Program-made: the position numbers and the translations under genes
From: a virus
IMG/VR virus record: IMGVR_UViG_3300004369_000074
Span: 1-32,447 of that record
Direction: 5' to 3' (one strand)
DNA length: 32,447 nucleotides
The notes under the pieces: generated by a model
The model's database searches: none
Told to the model about the DNA's origin: nothing
The model's input: only the letters and a program-made list of their open reading frames with translations
Shown: piece after piece, positions 18,217 to 27,052 of the stretch
How the letters are laid out: each line of letters opens with the position of its first letter
Position numbering within the stretch: position 1 is the stretch's first letter

Positions 18217-20448
18217 ATGGCTGCAATTGTTGGCGATTTAGCTCAAACATTTTTTATTGATACCAAAGCTGTAAATACAGCTCGAAACATCTTCTTGACC
18301 AGTATCGATTTATACTTTAGAAATAAACCTACTACACAAAGCACTTCTTCTGGTCTTGCTAACCCAGGCGTTACACTTTACATTTGCGAGACAAAACTAC
18401 AAGATGGCATACAAGTTCCTGATCTTTTTAGACCTGTTGCCTACGGCAGATCAAGAAAAGAATTTGGATCAATTAGTACATCATTAAATGGTGTAACAGC
18501 AACCAATTTTACCTTTACACGAACACCGTTAAATACTAATCAAACCTATGCACTAGTTATTAAATTTGATGGATTTGACACTGGATTTTCTTTATGGCGC
18601 AATAAAGGCAATGAAGGCTATGATGGTATAGAAGGTCAAACAGATGATGCTGCTGTAATTGGGCTTACAAATAATACTACAGATTCTGTATCTAAAGGGT
18701 CAAATAGCCCCAACATGACAAAAGGCGCACTTGATGGTTACTTTTTTGTATTAACATCCGGTGCTGTTGCTACACCTCAATTAGATGTAGATCTTAAATT
18801 TAAACTTAACATTGGTACTTTTAGCACAACTTCTAATACAACATACAATGTAATTAATAGAAGTTATGAAATGATACCATATGTAACTACCTCATTAACT
18901 GGTGCGTTTCAAGGTGGTGAGTATGTATTTGCAAATTCAACTATTCCTAGCGGGCAGACTATTAGTGTATCCGCCACTAGCGCAAATGTAACTGGTACAG
19001 GTACAACTTTTCTATCTACCTATACAGCAAACTCTTTAATTATCTTAAAATCTGGTGATAATCATGCTGTTAGAAAAATTGTTTCTATTTCTAACAATAG
19101 CAATCTAGTATTAGATTATAAATCACCTTTTACTAATTCTATCGCACAATATGTTTTAGGCGCTATAGGTAAAGTAGATAGATTTTTACCCGAAACTTCC
19201 ATGGCAATTTTAGCTGCATCTACAGCTAATGCAACTTATAATTTTATTTCTAATGCCAGTAGTGATACTATTGTTGGTGTTACTTCAAATGCTACAGCCG
19301 TTATTGACAATAATTTAATATACCCTGTAGATGAAACACAATTAGCTCAATTAGGGGCATTTGTATTAGATGAATTTTTACCTGACTTAAAGTATACAAT
19401 ACCTCCAGGTACATATGCTAATACTACAGTAAAGCTTGCTAATGAAGATTATGACACTTCTGTTCAAGAGTATCCAGTAACACCAGGTAAGAAAAAAAGA
19501 TTTACTTATTTTCCAGCTTTTATGTACTCTAGATCAGATGAACTAGCATATGGTGATGGTTCTGTCGGTACGTTAGAGAACGGCAAGTCTATTAATTTTA
19601 ATGTTACTTTATCGACAGAGAATAGATTCTCTTCACCATTTATTGACGAGCAGGATCTAAACTTCTTTGGATATCAGAGAATTATTAATAATACACTTGT
19701 AGATGAGCATACCAATAGCGGTCAAGCAATTGCAAAGTATATTTCTAGAAGAGTAGAATTATCACCAGGTCAAGATTCAGAAGATATTAGAGTGTATGCT
19801 ACTGCTTATAGACCATACGGTACTAATGTAGATGTTTATGTTAAGTTTTATAATGAGTTTGATCCCGAGCTATTTGATGAAAAAAGCTGGACAAGATTAG
19901 AAACGGTTACACCTGCTACTACATATAGTAGCTCAGAAAATTTAAACGATTATATTGAGCTAGAATATCAACTACCTACTCTACCAATATACGAATTTAA
20001 TCCACTATCTACAGGAGTCTTACAGAGTGGAGTATTTGAAGGGCAAAATAGTAACAATGTACTTGTTGGCACCTCCGGTGTTGTGAATACTACTATTGCT
20101 TCAAGTGACTTAGTTAGAATTTATAATCCTTTATTTCCTAACAACTCTCTAATATCTGTTGTAACTGCCTCTAATACCACTACATTTACAATAGATACTA
20201 CTTTAAATTCAGCTAATACAAGATTAAATGATTTTGTAAGAGCAGGTAATTTAGTAGAAAAAGTAGAATTTAAAAATGTGGCATTTAAAAACTTTACAGC
20301 AAACGGTGTTGTGAGATATTATAATAGTGAAATGTCAGCATTTGATACGTATACAGCTTTTGCTATTAAAGTTGTTTTTAGAGCTAGTACAGCTAGCTTA
20401 GTCTATCCACACTTAAGAGATATTAGAGCAATTGCTCTATCGGTATAA
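18217..20448 (+). CDS. Large tail/baseplate structural protein, 743 aa
   Basis: This protein begins with DLAQTFFIDTKAVNTARNIF, followed by LTSIDLYFRNKP. I associate this start with conserved structural proteins placed after the DUF4815 protein in marine T4-like phages. A middle part (residues about 235-330) holds beta modules, and a conserved-looking block lies near residues 440-580 (PAFMYSRSDELAYGDGSVGT; FYNEFDPELFDEKSW). The C-terminus (DTYTAFAIKVVFRAS, then VYPHLRDIRAIAL) reads as a conserved end. It probably belongs to the outer baseplate or a fibre attachment complex; a functional equivalent of gp10 or gp9 is possible but not shown. A weak AAAGG ribosome site precedes the ATG. Confidence 0.72.
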   Translation: MAAIVGDLAQTFFIDTKAVNTARNIFLTSIDLYFRNKPTTQSTSSGLANPGVTLYICETKLQDGIQVPDLFRPVAYGRSRKEFGSISTSLNGVTATNFTFTRTPLNTNQTYALVIKFDGFDTGFSLWRNKGNEGYDGIEGQTDDAAVIGLTNNTTDSVSKGSNSPNMTKGALDGYFFVLTSGAVATPQLDVDLKFKLNIGTFSTTSNTTYNVINRSYEMIPYVTTSLTGAFQGGEYVFANSTIPSGQTISVSATSANVTGTGTTFLSTYTANSLIILKSGDNHAVRKIVSISNNSNLVLDYKSPFTNSIAQYVLGAIGKVDRFLPETSMAILAASTANATYNFISNASSDTIVGVTSNATAVIDNNLIYPVDETQLAQLGAFVLDEFLPDLKYTIPPGTYANTTVKLANEDYDTSVQEYPVTPGKKKRFTYFPAFMYSRSDELAYGDGSVGTLENGKSINFNVTLSTENRFSSPFIDEQDLNFFGYQRIINNTLVDEHTNSGQAIAKYISRRVELSPGQDSEDIRVYATAYRPYGTNVDVYVKFYNEFDPELFDEKSWTRLETVTPATTYSSSENLNDYIELEYQLPTLPIYEFNPLSTGVLQSGVFEGQNSNNVLVGTSGVVNTTIASSDLVRIYNPLFPNNSLISVVTASNTTTFTIDTTLNSANTRLNDFVRAGNLVEKVEFKNVAFKNFTANGVVRYYNSEMSAFDTYTAFAIKVVFRASTASLVYPHLRDIRAIALSV

Positions 20449-20449
20449 A

Positions 20450-20656
20450 ATGAGAACAGAAGACGGGTTTGTAAGACATAGTAAGTCAAGAGCTATTCTT
20501 AATACAGATAATAAATCGTATGAGAAGTATAAGCAAACAAGAATGGCTTCTTATAAATTAAATGAAGTTAGTGAAGAAGTGCAGAGTTTAAAATCTGATA
20601 TGCAGGATATGAAAGTTATGCTATCTGAGATTTTGTCTAATTTTAATAGGAAATAA
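20450..20656 (+). CDS. Small coiled-coil protein, 68 aa
   Basis: The start at ATG 20450 is chosen one base after the upstream stop. A TTG at 20432 would overlap the preceding gene and add six residues of no obvious value. The product is basic at the N-terminus (MRTEDGFVRHSKSRAILN), and its last 35 residues form a clear heptad pattern (LNEVSEEVQSLKSDMQDMKV, then MLSEIL), so it probably trimerises or dimerises. It lies between a structural gene and a fibre gene and may be a fibre assembly factor or minor tail protein. No specific family is recognised. Confidence 0.7.
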   Translation: MRTEDGFVRHSKSRAILNTDNKSYEKYKQTRMASYKLNEVSEEVQSLKSDMQDMKVMLSEILSNFNRK

Positions 20657-20659
20657 TAA

Positions 20660-22087
20660 ATGGCTATTCCAGTCTCAAATGTTGATATTGCTGTCGATAC
20701 ATTTGCCAGTCTAGTTACTATCGTAAACCAGTCAGCTTCTATTATCAGTAATAATGCCGTAACGGTTGATTCTACTACCGGTGGTACAATTGCAACTGGC
20801 AATGGATCAGTAAATGGTATCTTTTCAGCTACCACTATTAGAGTTACTGATGTGTATGGCGGTAATGGTACGTCTGCAGCTAATGTGCAAACACTAACCT
20901 TAGGTTTTGTAAATAGTACCAGCTCATCTAATGTGGTTATAACTGGACTAGCTGCTAATATTACTTCTAATACTTTAACTATTACCTCTAATACTAGCAT
21001 TGATGCCTCTCTTATTAATGTAACAGGTAGAACGGTATTTGAAGGTAACACAACTGTTAAAAGCAATTCATCTTATACAACAGCAGTTTTGAAAAATGAT
21101 AATACATCGGCTAATATTAACTTTACTGCTAACACTTTTGATGTTACTGCCGATCAAATTGTATTTGATGGTTCAATTAGTCTCTACGGTAATACAAATA
21201 TAGGTGGTAATTCATCAGTAATTAATATTATTACTACTGCTAATACGACAGAGTATACTTTAGAATTTAATGGTAATACTACAGTTAATGGTGATTTAAC
21301 TCTTACCGGCTCTCATCACGCTATCGAAGGTAACGCTGTATTTAATGGCAATTTAGTCTTTATTGATAGTCTAAATGGATATGTTGGTATAGGTTTAGGA
21401 GCCTCTGGAGCTCCTCATCACAAGCTTGATATTTTATCTGATACTAATAATGATATATTACTTCATTTAATAAATACAGCAGATAATGTTAATGCTCATT
21501 TTAGAACTGAGCAGTCTAATAGCGATATTAGATTTGAATTAGGCACCGATTCTGGATTTAGACTAGTAGTAGATAGTAATCACGAAGCTTTTTATGCTGC
21601 TTCCAATGGTAACATTGGCTTACATACAGCTACTCCTAATGTTGAACTAGATGTATATGGCCAAGGACACATTTCAGGCAACGTAGTATTTGATGAAAAT
21701 ATTGTTGTAACCGGTAACGTTACTGGTGATGCTATCTATTTAAGTAATATTGGTGCTATTACAGCTGATAGCTCAAGTTATTCGTATACAACTACGACCG
21801 CTCAGGAAATAGATAACTTTAATATTACTGATTATCAATCTGCAAAATACACTATTCAAGCACAAAACATTGATCGATCTAATGAAGTAACTATGACAGA
21901 GATATCAATGGTTGTAGGCTATGGTAATGTTCATACAACAGAATACGGTACTATTCATTCAAATGCTGCATTTGTTTCTTTTTCATCAGAAGCAAATTCA
22001 ACTCATGCTATATTAAAAATGGCTACGCTGAATGTTGATTTTGCAAATAGTATTGCTGTTAGAATAATGAGAACAAGTCTTTCCTAA
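20660..22087 (+). CDS. Tail fibre protein, 475 aa
   Basis: The sequence is rich in Asn, Thr, Ser and Gly with repetitive short beta strands (ITSNTLTITSNTSIDAS; GNTTVNGDLTLTGSH) as in trimeric fibre shafts. A central part (GYVGIGLGASGAPHHKLDIL, later NGNIGLHTATPNVELDVYG) matches the common fibre motif in which a short structured knob ends in L-D-V/I. The C-terminal 90 residues (YQSAKYTIQAQNIDRSNEVT, MTEISMVVGYGNV, EYGTIHSN) look like the tip domain found on many marine phage fibres. It is probably one of several host-range adhesins. It ends 49 bp before the next fibre gene. Confidence 0.8.
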   Translation: MAIPVSNVDIAVDTFASLVTIVNQSASIISNNAVTVDSTTGGTIATGNGSVNGIFSATTIRVTDVYGGNGTSAANVQTLTLGFVNSTSSSNVVITGLAANITSNTLTITSNTSIDASLINVTGRTVFEGNTTVKSNSSYTTAVLKNDNTSANINFTANTFDVTADQIVFDGSISLYGNTNIGGNSSVINIITTANTTEYTLEFNGNTTVNGDLTLTGSHHAIEGNAVFNGNLVFIDSLNGYVGIGLGASGAPHHKLDILSDTNNDILLHLINTADNVNAHFRTEQSNSDIRFELGTDSGFRLVVDSNHEAFYAASNGNIGLHTATPNVELDVYGQGHISGNVVFDENIVVTGNVTGDAIYLSNIGAITADSSSYSYTTTTAQEIDNFNITDYQSAKYTIQAQNIDRSNEVTMTEISMVVGYGNVHTTEYGTIHSNAAFVSFSSEANSTHAILKMATLNVDFANSIAVRIMRTSLS

Positions 22088-22094
22088 ATAAATA
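22087..22094 (+). promoter_or_regulatory. Possible late promoter before collagen-like fibre gene
   Basis: AATAAATA differs from the T4 late box TATAAATA at one base. It lies in the AT-rich gap after the 475-aa fibre gene, 42 nt before the next ATG, which would allow a leader of about 35 nt. The neighbouring bases are all A/T, so chance is a serious alternative. Confidence 0.3.
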
Positions 22095-22106
22095 AAATAA
22101 TAAAAT

Positions 22107-22130
22107 CACTAATAACATTAGTGGAGAGGG
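22107..22130 (+). promoter_or_regulatory. Hairpin next to the ribosome binding site of the collagen-like fibre gene
   Basis: CACTAAT and ATTAGTG are exact inverted repeats (7-bp stem, AAC loop, 22107-22123). They are directly followed by a strong Shine-Dalgarno, GAGAGGG (22124-22130), six nt before the ATG at 22137. No U-tract follows, so this is not a normal terminator. The stem may hold the ribosome site open or protect the mRNA 5' end. Confidence 0.5.
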
Positions 22131-22136
22131 AAACTA

Positions 22137-24149
22137 ATGACAGCTAATACACAAAATTTTAGAGTCAAGCATGGGCTTGATGTATCTGAAAATACTATTC
22201 TTAAAGGTGAATTGAGTGTTGCTAATGCAGCAACATTTAGTAATACAGTAAGCATTGCTAATACTCTTAGCACCCAGTCTATACAAGCAAGCAACACTGT
22301 TACTATTTCTAACACTAAACTAACTATTTCAGGTCCTAATATTGAAGGATCTAATGATGCTATTGAGGTTAGTAGAGGTGCAACTAATTTAAGAGACACA
22401 TATATTTCTGGTAACTTAGTTGTTACAGGTGCTACTTCACTTACTTCTACAGAAAGATTTGATGTTGGTACTAATGAGATAGTAATTAATGCTGGACTTA
22501 AAGGTGATCAAGCACCCTCTTCTAATGCTAATATAATTGTTAATAGAGGTAACAGTGCTAATGTCTTTATAAGATGGGATGAAAATAATGACAGATGGAT
22601 GTTTACTGACGATGGATCAGCTAGCTATCCTTTAAAGACATATAATGATATAACCTATCTATTCAATACAGCAATAGATGGTGATATTTCAACCGGTCAA
22701 TTAGCTTTTGACAGTGCAACTCCTGCAAGCATAACAATTGTATCTATTCATAATACAGACGGTGCTGGAGAAGGCGTAAGCTCTTTCTTATCAGGATTTA
22801 CCGGAACTGGATCTATTAAAGGTTCTATATTAATTAGATCCTCAACAGATCAAACAAAATATCTTCTTTTCAATATAACAGGATCTTCTACCGCTGCTTC
22901 TATAACTGACTTCGATGTAGATTTTGTTGGAGGTAGTGGTTCTGTATTTTCTTTAAATGAAGTCTTATTTGCTCAACTTTTGCGTTCAGGTGATAAAGGC
23001 GCTGTTGGTGCTACTGGTGATAAAGGTGATAAAGGTCAAATAGGTGATACAGGCGACAAAGGTGAAACTGGTGATACAGGTGACAAGGGTGAAAAAGGTG
23101 AGATAGGCGCTCAACCTGCAAAAGGTGAATTAAAAGGGGATGGTAGCGTTTCTTTTTATCTTGATGATGTAGGCGAAACAGAAATTAATATACCAGGAGT
23201 AAAAGGCGAAAAGGGTGATAAAGGTCAAAAAGGCGACAAGGGTGAGAAGGGTGAGAAGGGTGAGAAAGGTGAAGTAGGTGACAAAGGTGAGAAAGGTGAA
23301 GTTGGAGCTCAACCCAATAAAGGCGAATTAAAAGGAGATGGTAGTTTATCTCTCTATCTAGATGATGTTAGTGCGACCGAAATTAATGTTCCAGGTGTTA
23401 AGGGGAATACTGGACCACAAGGTGCAACCGGCGCCAAAGGTAATAAAGGCGACACAGGAACAACAGGAGACAAAGGCGATAAGGGTGCCGAAGGTGATAC
23501 AGGTGCAACAGGACCGCAAGGTTCTACAGGCGATGCTGCTACTATTGCTCTTGGTACGGTTACTACTGTAGCTTCTGCATCCGCATCTATTGACAATAGT
23601 GGTACATCTGGTGCAGCCGTCTTTAATTTTAATCTACCAAAGGGCGAACAAGGTACAGCAGGTGATACCGGAGATAAAGGTGAGCAAGGTGCAACTGGTA
23701 GTACGGGGGCTAAAGGTGATAAAGGCGAACCAGGAGCTGTAGGTACCAATCAAAACGCACAAGTTAACTCATTAGGAGCTGGTACTACTGCATCTGGTAC
23801 AGCAGGTGAGATAAGAGCTACTAACAACATTACTGCTTACTATTCTGATGATAGACTTAAAACCAGACTAGGTAATATTGAAAATGCTTTAGAAAAATTA
23901 TTATCATTAAATGGTTTCCATTATAAAGCTAATGAGCTTGCTCAATCTTATGGTTATGAAGTTAAAGATGAAGTAGGTGTTTCAGCTCAAGAAGTACAAA
24001 AAGTTCTTCCTGAAGTTGTAGTACCTGCACCTATAGACGATAAGTTCTTAACTGTTCGTTATGAGAAAATGATACCTCTACTATTAGAAGCTATTAAAGA
24101 GCTCACTAACGAAGTAAATGAAATTAAGAAATCTATAAGCGATAAATAG
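22137..24149 (+). CDS. Collagen-like tail fibre with C-terminal S74 chaperone
   Basis: The 670-aa fibre has five parts. The N-terminus (FRVKHGLDVSENTILKGEL, residues 8-26) resembles phage fibre attachment modules. Residues about 40-170 are a beta shaft, and about 174-284 form a globular beta module shared with the giant fibre downstream. Residues 285-536 hold four Gly-X-Y tracts of 13, 12, 16 and 12 triplets, split by a duplicated 33-aa module and a beta insert (TIALGTVTTVASASASIDNS). The end is an S74 intramolecular chaperone with the motif YSDDRLK, which in this family cuts just before the Ser (Ser570). All 24 Lys in the triplets are in the Y position, making them plausible substrates of the enzyme encoded at 27308-29362. 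Confidence 0.88.
   Translation: MTANTQNFRVKHGLDVSENTILKGELSVANAATFSNTVSIANTLSTQSIQASNTVTISNTKLTISGPNIEGSNDAIEVSRGATNLRDTYISGNLVVTGATSLTSTERFDVGTNEIVINAGLKGDQAPSSNANIIVNRGNSANVFIRWDENNDRWMFTDDGSASYPLKTYNDITYLFNTAIDGDISTGQLAFDSATPASITIVSIHNTDGAGEGVSSFLSGFTGTGSIKGSILIRSSTDQTKYLLFNITGSSTAASITDFDVDFVGGSGSVFSLNEVLFAQLLRSGDKGAVGATGDKGDKGQIGDTGDKGETGDTGDKGEKGEIGAQPAKGELKGDGSVSFYLDDVGETEINIPGVKGEKGDKGQKGDKGEKGEKGEKGEVGDKGEKGEVGAQPNKGELKGDGSLSLYLDDVSATEINVPGVKGNTGPQGATGAKGNKGDTGTTGDKGDKGAEGDTGATGPQGSTGDAATIALGTVTTVASASASIDNSGTSGAAVFNFNLPKGEQGTAGDTGDKGEQGATGSTGAKGDKGEPGAVGTNQNAQVNSLGAGTTASGTAGEIRATNNITAYYSDDRLKTRLGNIENALEKLLSLNGFHYKANELAQSYGYEVKDEVGVSAQEVQKVLPEVVVPAPIDDKFLTVRYEKMIPLLLEAIKELTNEVNEIKKSISDK
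22989..23108 (+). repeat. Collagen-like tract a (13 Gly-X-Y triplets)
   Basis: Thirteen uninterrupted triplets such as GDK, GDT, GEK and GQI. Acidic residues dominate X and Lys or Thr dominate Y. Six Lys, all in Y. Confidence 0.9.
23106..23402 (+). repeat. Duplicated 33-aa module flanking a Gly-X-Y tract
   Basis: Copy A (23106-23204) and copy B (23304-23402) share GAQPxKGELKGDGS, YLDDV and INxPGVK; each is 99 nt and their starts are 198 nt apart. The non-collagen module interrupts the triple helix and may act as a hinge or trimerisation knob. The near-identity suggests duplication together with the intervening collagen tract. Confidence 0.85.
23196..23306 (+). repeat. Collagen-like tract b (12 Gly-X-Y triplets, Lys-dense)
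   Basis: Twelve triplets, ten of them ending in Lys ([12 protein letters not shown]). This is the densest X-Lys-Gly run in the window. Confidence 0.9.
23394..23537 (+). repeat. Collagen-like tract c (16 Gly-X-Y triplets)
   Basis: Sixteen triplets including GPQ, GAT, GNK, GDK and GTT; five Lys, all in Y. It is followed by a beta insert before the next tract. Confidence 0.9.
23643..23744 (+). repeat. Collagen-like tract d (about 12 Gly-X-Y triplets)
   Basis: Triplets GEQ, GTA, GDT, GDK, GEP and others, with three Lys, all in Y. It precedes the short linker to the S74 chaperone. Confidence 0.88.
23844..24149 (+). other. S74 intramolecular chaperone domain
   Basis: The last 101 residues start at Ser570 in YSDDRLK, the conserved Ser-Asp site where S74 (endosialidase-type) chaperones cut themselves off after helping the fibre trimerise. 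GFHYKANELA, DEVGVSAQEVQKVLPEVV and the C-terminal coiled coil (LLLEAIKELTNEVNEIKKSI) complete the fold. The domain is probably absent from the mature virion. Confidence 0.9.
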
Positions 24150-24153
24150 TAAT

Positions 24154-24483
24154 ATGGGTACTAAAGCTAATTTAATTATTGATCAAGGTACTACCTTTTC
24201 AACTTCGGTAACTATTTTAGATACAGAAGGTAATAGCACCGATCTTAATAATTACACCGGTGCCGGTCAAATAAGAAAGCATTACACTTCATCTAACGCT
24301 ACGTCTTTTGATGTTTCTGTTGTTGGTAATACCGGTACTGTAGAATTTGGACTATCAGCAAACACCACTCAAAGTTTAGCTGCAGGTAGATATGTTTATG
24401 ATATTGAATTAACAGACGCAGCCGGAGAAGTATCAAGAGTGCTCGAAGGAATAGTAACAATTACACCAAGCGTAACGAGATAA
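24154..24483 (+). CDS. Ig-like beta-sandwich fibre accessory protein, 109 aa
   Basis: This small protein starts KANLIIDQGTTFSTSVTILD and runs through alternating strands (LNNYTGAGQIRKHYTSSNAT, then GTVEFGLSANTTQSLAAGRY and VYDIELTDAAG) to a VLEGIVTITPSVTR end. The order of strands and the IDQGxTF start resemble the N-terminal Ig-like fold of baseplate upper/fibre-linker proteins (BppU_N-like) found beside fibre genes in marine phages. It probably binds a fibre or the baseplate. The family assignment is by pattern only. Confidence 0.65.
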   Translation: MGTKANLIIDQGTTFSTSVTILDTEGNSTDLNNYTGAGQIRKHYTSSNATSFDVSVVGNTGTVEFGLSANTTQSLAAGRYVYDIELTDAAGEVSRVLEGIVTITPSVTR

Positions 24484-24484
24484 T

Positions 24485-24739
24485 ATGGCAGCTAATCTAG
24501 TAGGAAGACTTAATACCAGCGGTCAGGCGCTATCCGCTACTAGAACTACGGTTATAGGAACACCACAAAATGTGGTGTCATTAAAAAATCAGTTAAGAGA
24601 TAGCATCTCTTTTGCTCAAATATCTGATGTTGTTGAGGGATCTCCAGTAGATGGAGCAATTCCTGTGTACGATGCCGAAACTGATAAATACATAGTACAA
24701 GAATTTGCACCCGCAAGTCTAGACGGGGGAGGATTTTAA
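24485..24739 (+). CDS. Small fibre-associated protein, 84 aa
   Basis: I do not recognise a named family. Its second half, QISDVVEGSPVDGAIPVYD, matches a module that recurs inside the larger fibres here (DLDDVATSSTANNDILVYD in the 763-aa fibre and LQDVANVANSIANGDVLVWD in the giant collagen-like fibre). Its end, LDGGGF, matches the last residues of the 763-aa fibre (LDGGSF). It therefore looks like a stand-alone piece of the fibre repertoire, perhaps a connector or a remnant of a larger fibre. It is tightly packed between genes. Confidence 0.65.
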   Translation: MAANLVGRLNTSGQALSATRTTVIGTPQNVVSLKNQLRDSISFAQISDVVEGSPVDGAIPVYDAETDKYIVQEFAPASLDGGGF

Positions 24740-24742
24740 AAA

Positions 24743-27034
24743 ATGGCTAATACCACAATTCAGATTAAAAGAAGTATAGCAACACAAACACCTGGCAGTT
24801 TAGCTAATGGTGAGTTAGCTTACTCCGGTAATAATTTATCACAACAGTTATTCATTGGTAATCCTAATGGTGGTGCTGTAACCGCTATTGGTGGTAATAA
24901 ATATGAATTTTTGCAAAATGCAACTACTGGTAATGCTACACATGCTGTTGTAGAGGGTGGTACATGGACTGCCAACGCTGTTGTTATTACAAATTCTAAT
25001 GGATTTATTGATTATGTAAAAAGCAATAATTTAGTAGTAGGTGTTGATGGCACAACACTTACCATAGATACTATTAGCGCTATTGCTAATTCTACTCATC
25101 TAGGTAGTGCGTCTAATACAGAATTAATGACATCATGGGCCATTAAAGAATATGTTGATAATTCTGTTCAGTCTGGTATCTCTGGTGCAGTTATAGATGA
25201 TCTAGATGATGTTGCAACATCTAGCACAGCAAATAATGATATTTTAGTTTATGATGCGGATGCTGGTGTATGGGAAAATCATACTATTTCTGGTACCGCT
25301 AACCAAGTTGATGTTACTTTCTCCGGTCAGAATATTACTGTTGGGTTGCCAACAGATGTAGAAGTTAATGGCACGTTTAAGGCCGGTAGTAACACTTTAT
25401 TTGCTAACTCTTCTTATATCAAGGCTGGCGCTGCTGTTGAATTAGGCGGGGATGTCATTCCATCAACAAATAATGCCTATGATTTAGGTAGCTCGACTAA
25501 CTACTTTAATACTTTATATGTTTCTAACATTATCGGTGATTTACAGTCAGCTTCAGTTGATACCGGCGACCTGACTGTTACTGGTAGTGCTGATATTGGT
25601 AGCGCATTAACTGATCTGGTTAATATTATTGGTGCTATTGGAACTACTCTTACACCTACTGGTAATGGCGTAACTAACTTTGGTAGTACAACCAACTACT
25701 GGGCTACAGCTTATATTAGAGATATTTTAGCCAATACTATTACCTTAGACACACATGTTGAAGTAGGCAATATAAAGGTTACAAATAACAATATTGCTGT
25801 TGGTAACACTGCTACCAATACAGTAATTACACCTTCAAGCTTTACAACAGGTGGTACATTAACAGTTACAGGTGATACAACAGTTGCACAGATTAATGCA
25901 ACTAGTATTAACTCTTCAGGTAATATCGATGTTGCTACTGGCTCAACATTATCAGTTGGCAACTCTTCTGTTAATACAGTAATATCTGAAACAAGCGTTA
26001 ATACAGGATCTGTATATTCAGATACTTTAGTTGTTGATGCTAATTCACTACAAGTTAATTCAACATCAGTATTTGTAGGCTCAGTATTAACTGTTAACGG
26101 TCATATCTTACCAGCACAGAACAATGCGATAAATCTCGGCTCGGCCGATATGCGCTTTGATACTCTTTTTCTTGCTGGCTCTACTATTGTACTAGGTAAC
26201 ACAACTGTTTCTGACGATAATGGGTCATTAACTGCTAATAATATTAAAGCAATATCGACACTTACTGTTGACGGTATTACAACATTAGGTACTAGTAGCA
26301 GTGATTCTATTTACTTTAATGCTAGAGCAAATAGTGATTTAGTTCCAGCAACTAACAATGCTATAAACTTAGGTTCTACCGATCTAGCATTTGCTAATGT
26401 CTATACTAACAACGCCATAATGATTAATGGCTATGTTACTGGTAACTTGACTGTAGATGGTGACTTAACTGTTAGTGGTAACTTAACATCTCTAGATATT
26501 GAATCTATTAGAGTTGAAGATCCATTAATTCACCTAGCTTCTAATAATGAAACATCTGATACAGTTGATATTGGTTTCTTAGGGCACTATTCTGATGATG
26601 GTGGCACTACAAAACGTCACACAGGTCTGTTTAGAGATGCAACTAATAAAGAATATTATCTATTCTACAATTACGTTGATGCACAATTAGATGCTAATAC
26701 AGCATATAACACCATTGATACTAGCAACAATACTTTTGCAGTTGCTACTTTACATGCTTACCTACATTCTGGTGGTTTAGTTTCTAATAGTACAATTACA
26801 AATATTACAGCTAATAGCTCTTTAAGTGTAGCTATTACTGCTAATACTTTATCTCTCAGCACTGCAATAGGTGTTGGTAGTGGTGGTACTGGAGCATCTT
26901 CGTTTACAAATAACGCAGTTTTGTTCGGATATGGCTCAGGCGCTCTACAAGAAGCTACTGGATCAAACGGCCAGGTACTTCAAATAGTATCCGATGTGCC
27001 TACATTTGCCGGGCTTGATGGCGGCTCATTTTAA
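24743..27034 (+). CDS. Repeat-rich tail fibre, 763 aa
   Basis: The N-terminus, MANTTIQIKRSIATQTPGSL followed by ANGELAYS, matches the start of the giant collagen-like fibre ([15 protein letters not shown]... then LEPGELAVN), so both probably attach to the same virion site. The shaft contains four copies of a 24-aa repeat of the type PxTNNAxxLGSxxxxFxxxY and many short GNTTV/INSSG beta strands. Near the end are LIHLASNNETSDTVDIGFLG, a block common in marine phage fibres, and GGTGASSFTNNAVLFGYGSG. The last residues are LDGGSF. It is followed by a strong terminator, so it closes the first fibre transcription unit. Confidence 0.83.
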   Translation: MANTTIQIKRSIATQTPGSLANGELAYSGNNLSQQLFIGNPNGGAVTAIGGNKYEFLQNATTGNATHAVVEGGTWTANAVVITNSNGFIDYVKSNNLVVGVDGTTLTIDTISAIANSTHLGSASNTELMTSWAIKEYVDNSVQSGISGAVIDDLDDVATSSTANNDILVYDADAGVWENHTISGTANQVDVTFSGQNITVGLPTDVEVNGTFKAGSNTLFANSSYIKAGAAVELGGDVIPSTNNAYDLGSSTNYFNTLYVSNIIGDLQSASVDTGDLTVTGSADIGSALTDLVNIIGAIGTTLTPTGNGVTNFGSTTNYWATAYIRDILANTITLDTHVEVGNIKVTNNNIAVGNTATNTVITPSSFTTGGTLTVTGDTTVAQINATSINSSGNIDVATGSTLSVGNSSVNTVISETSVNTGSVYSDTLVVDANSLQVNSTSVFVGSVLTVNGHILPAQNNAINLGSADMRFDTLFLAGSTIVLGNTTVSDDNGSLTANNIKAISTLTVDGITTLGTSSSDSIYFNARANSDLVPATNNAINLGSTDLAFANVYTNNAIMINGYVTGNLTVDGDLTVSGNLTSLDIESIRVEDPLIHLASNNETSDTVDIGFLGHYSDDGGTTKRHTGLFRDATNKEYYLFYNYVDAQLDANTAYNTIDTSNNTFAVATLHAYLHSGGLVSNSTITNITANSSLSVAITANTLSLSTAIGVGSGGTGASSFTNNAVLFGYGSGALQEATGSNGQVLQIVSDVPTFAGLDGGSF
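25460..26416 (+). repeat. Four copies of a 24-aa fibre repeat
   Basis: Copies at 25460-25531, 25655-25726, 26111-26182 and 26345-26416 follow the pattern P-x-x-N-x-A/V-x-x-L/F-G-S, four to five residues, then an aromatic residue and Y/F. A fifth copy lies in the giant collagen-like fibre at 30179-30250 (PTTNVSYDLGNTTNSFRDLY). The repeat probably builds trimeric beta-shaft units. Confidence 0.8.
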
Positions 27035-27052
27035 CGAATGACTATATAATAC

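Noticed and set aside
20551-21066. 171-aa minus-strand reading opposite the small coiled-coil gene and fibre start
   Set aside because: It spans two well-supported plus-strand genes and its Val/Leu/Thr-rich composition is the antisense of Asn/Thr-rich fibre codons.
27045-27050. TATAAT as a host-type promoter for the coiled-coil/enzyme unit
   Set aside because: No recognisable -35 element at the right distance, and it lies directly before the terminator hairpin, which would stop the transcript.
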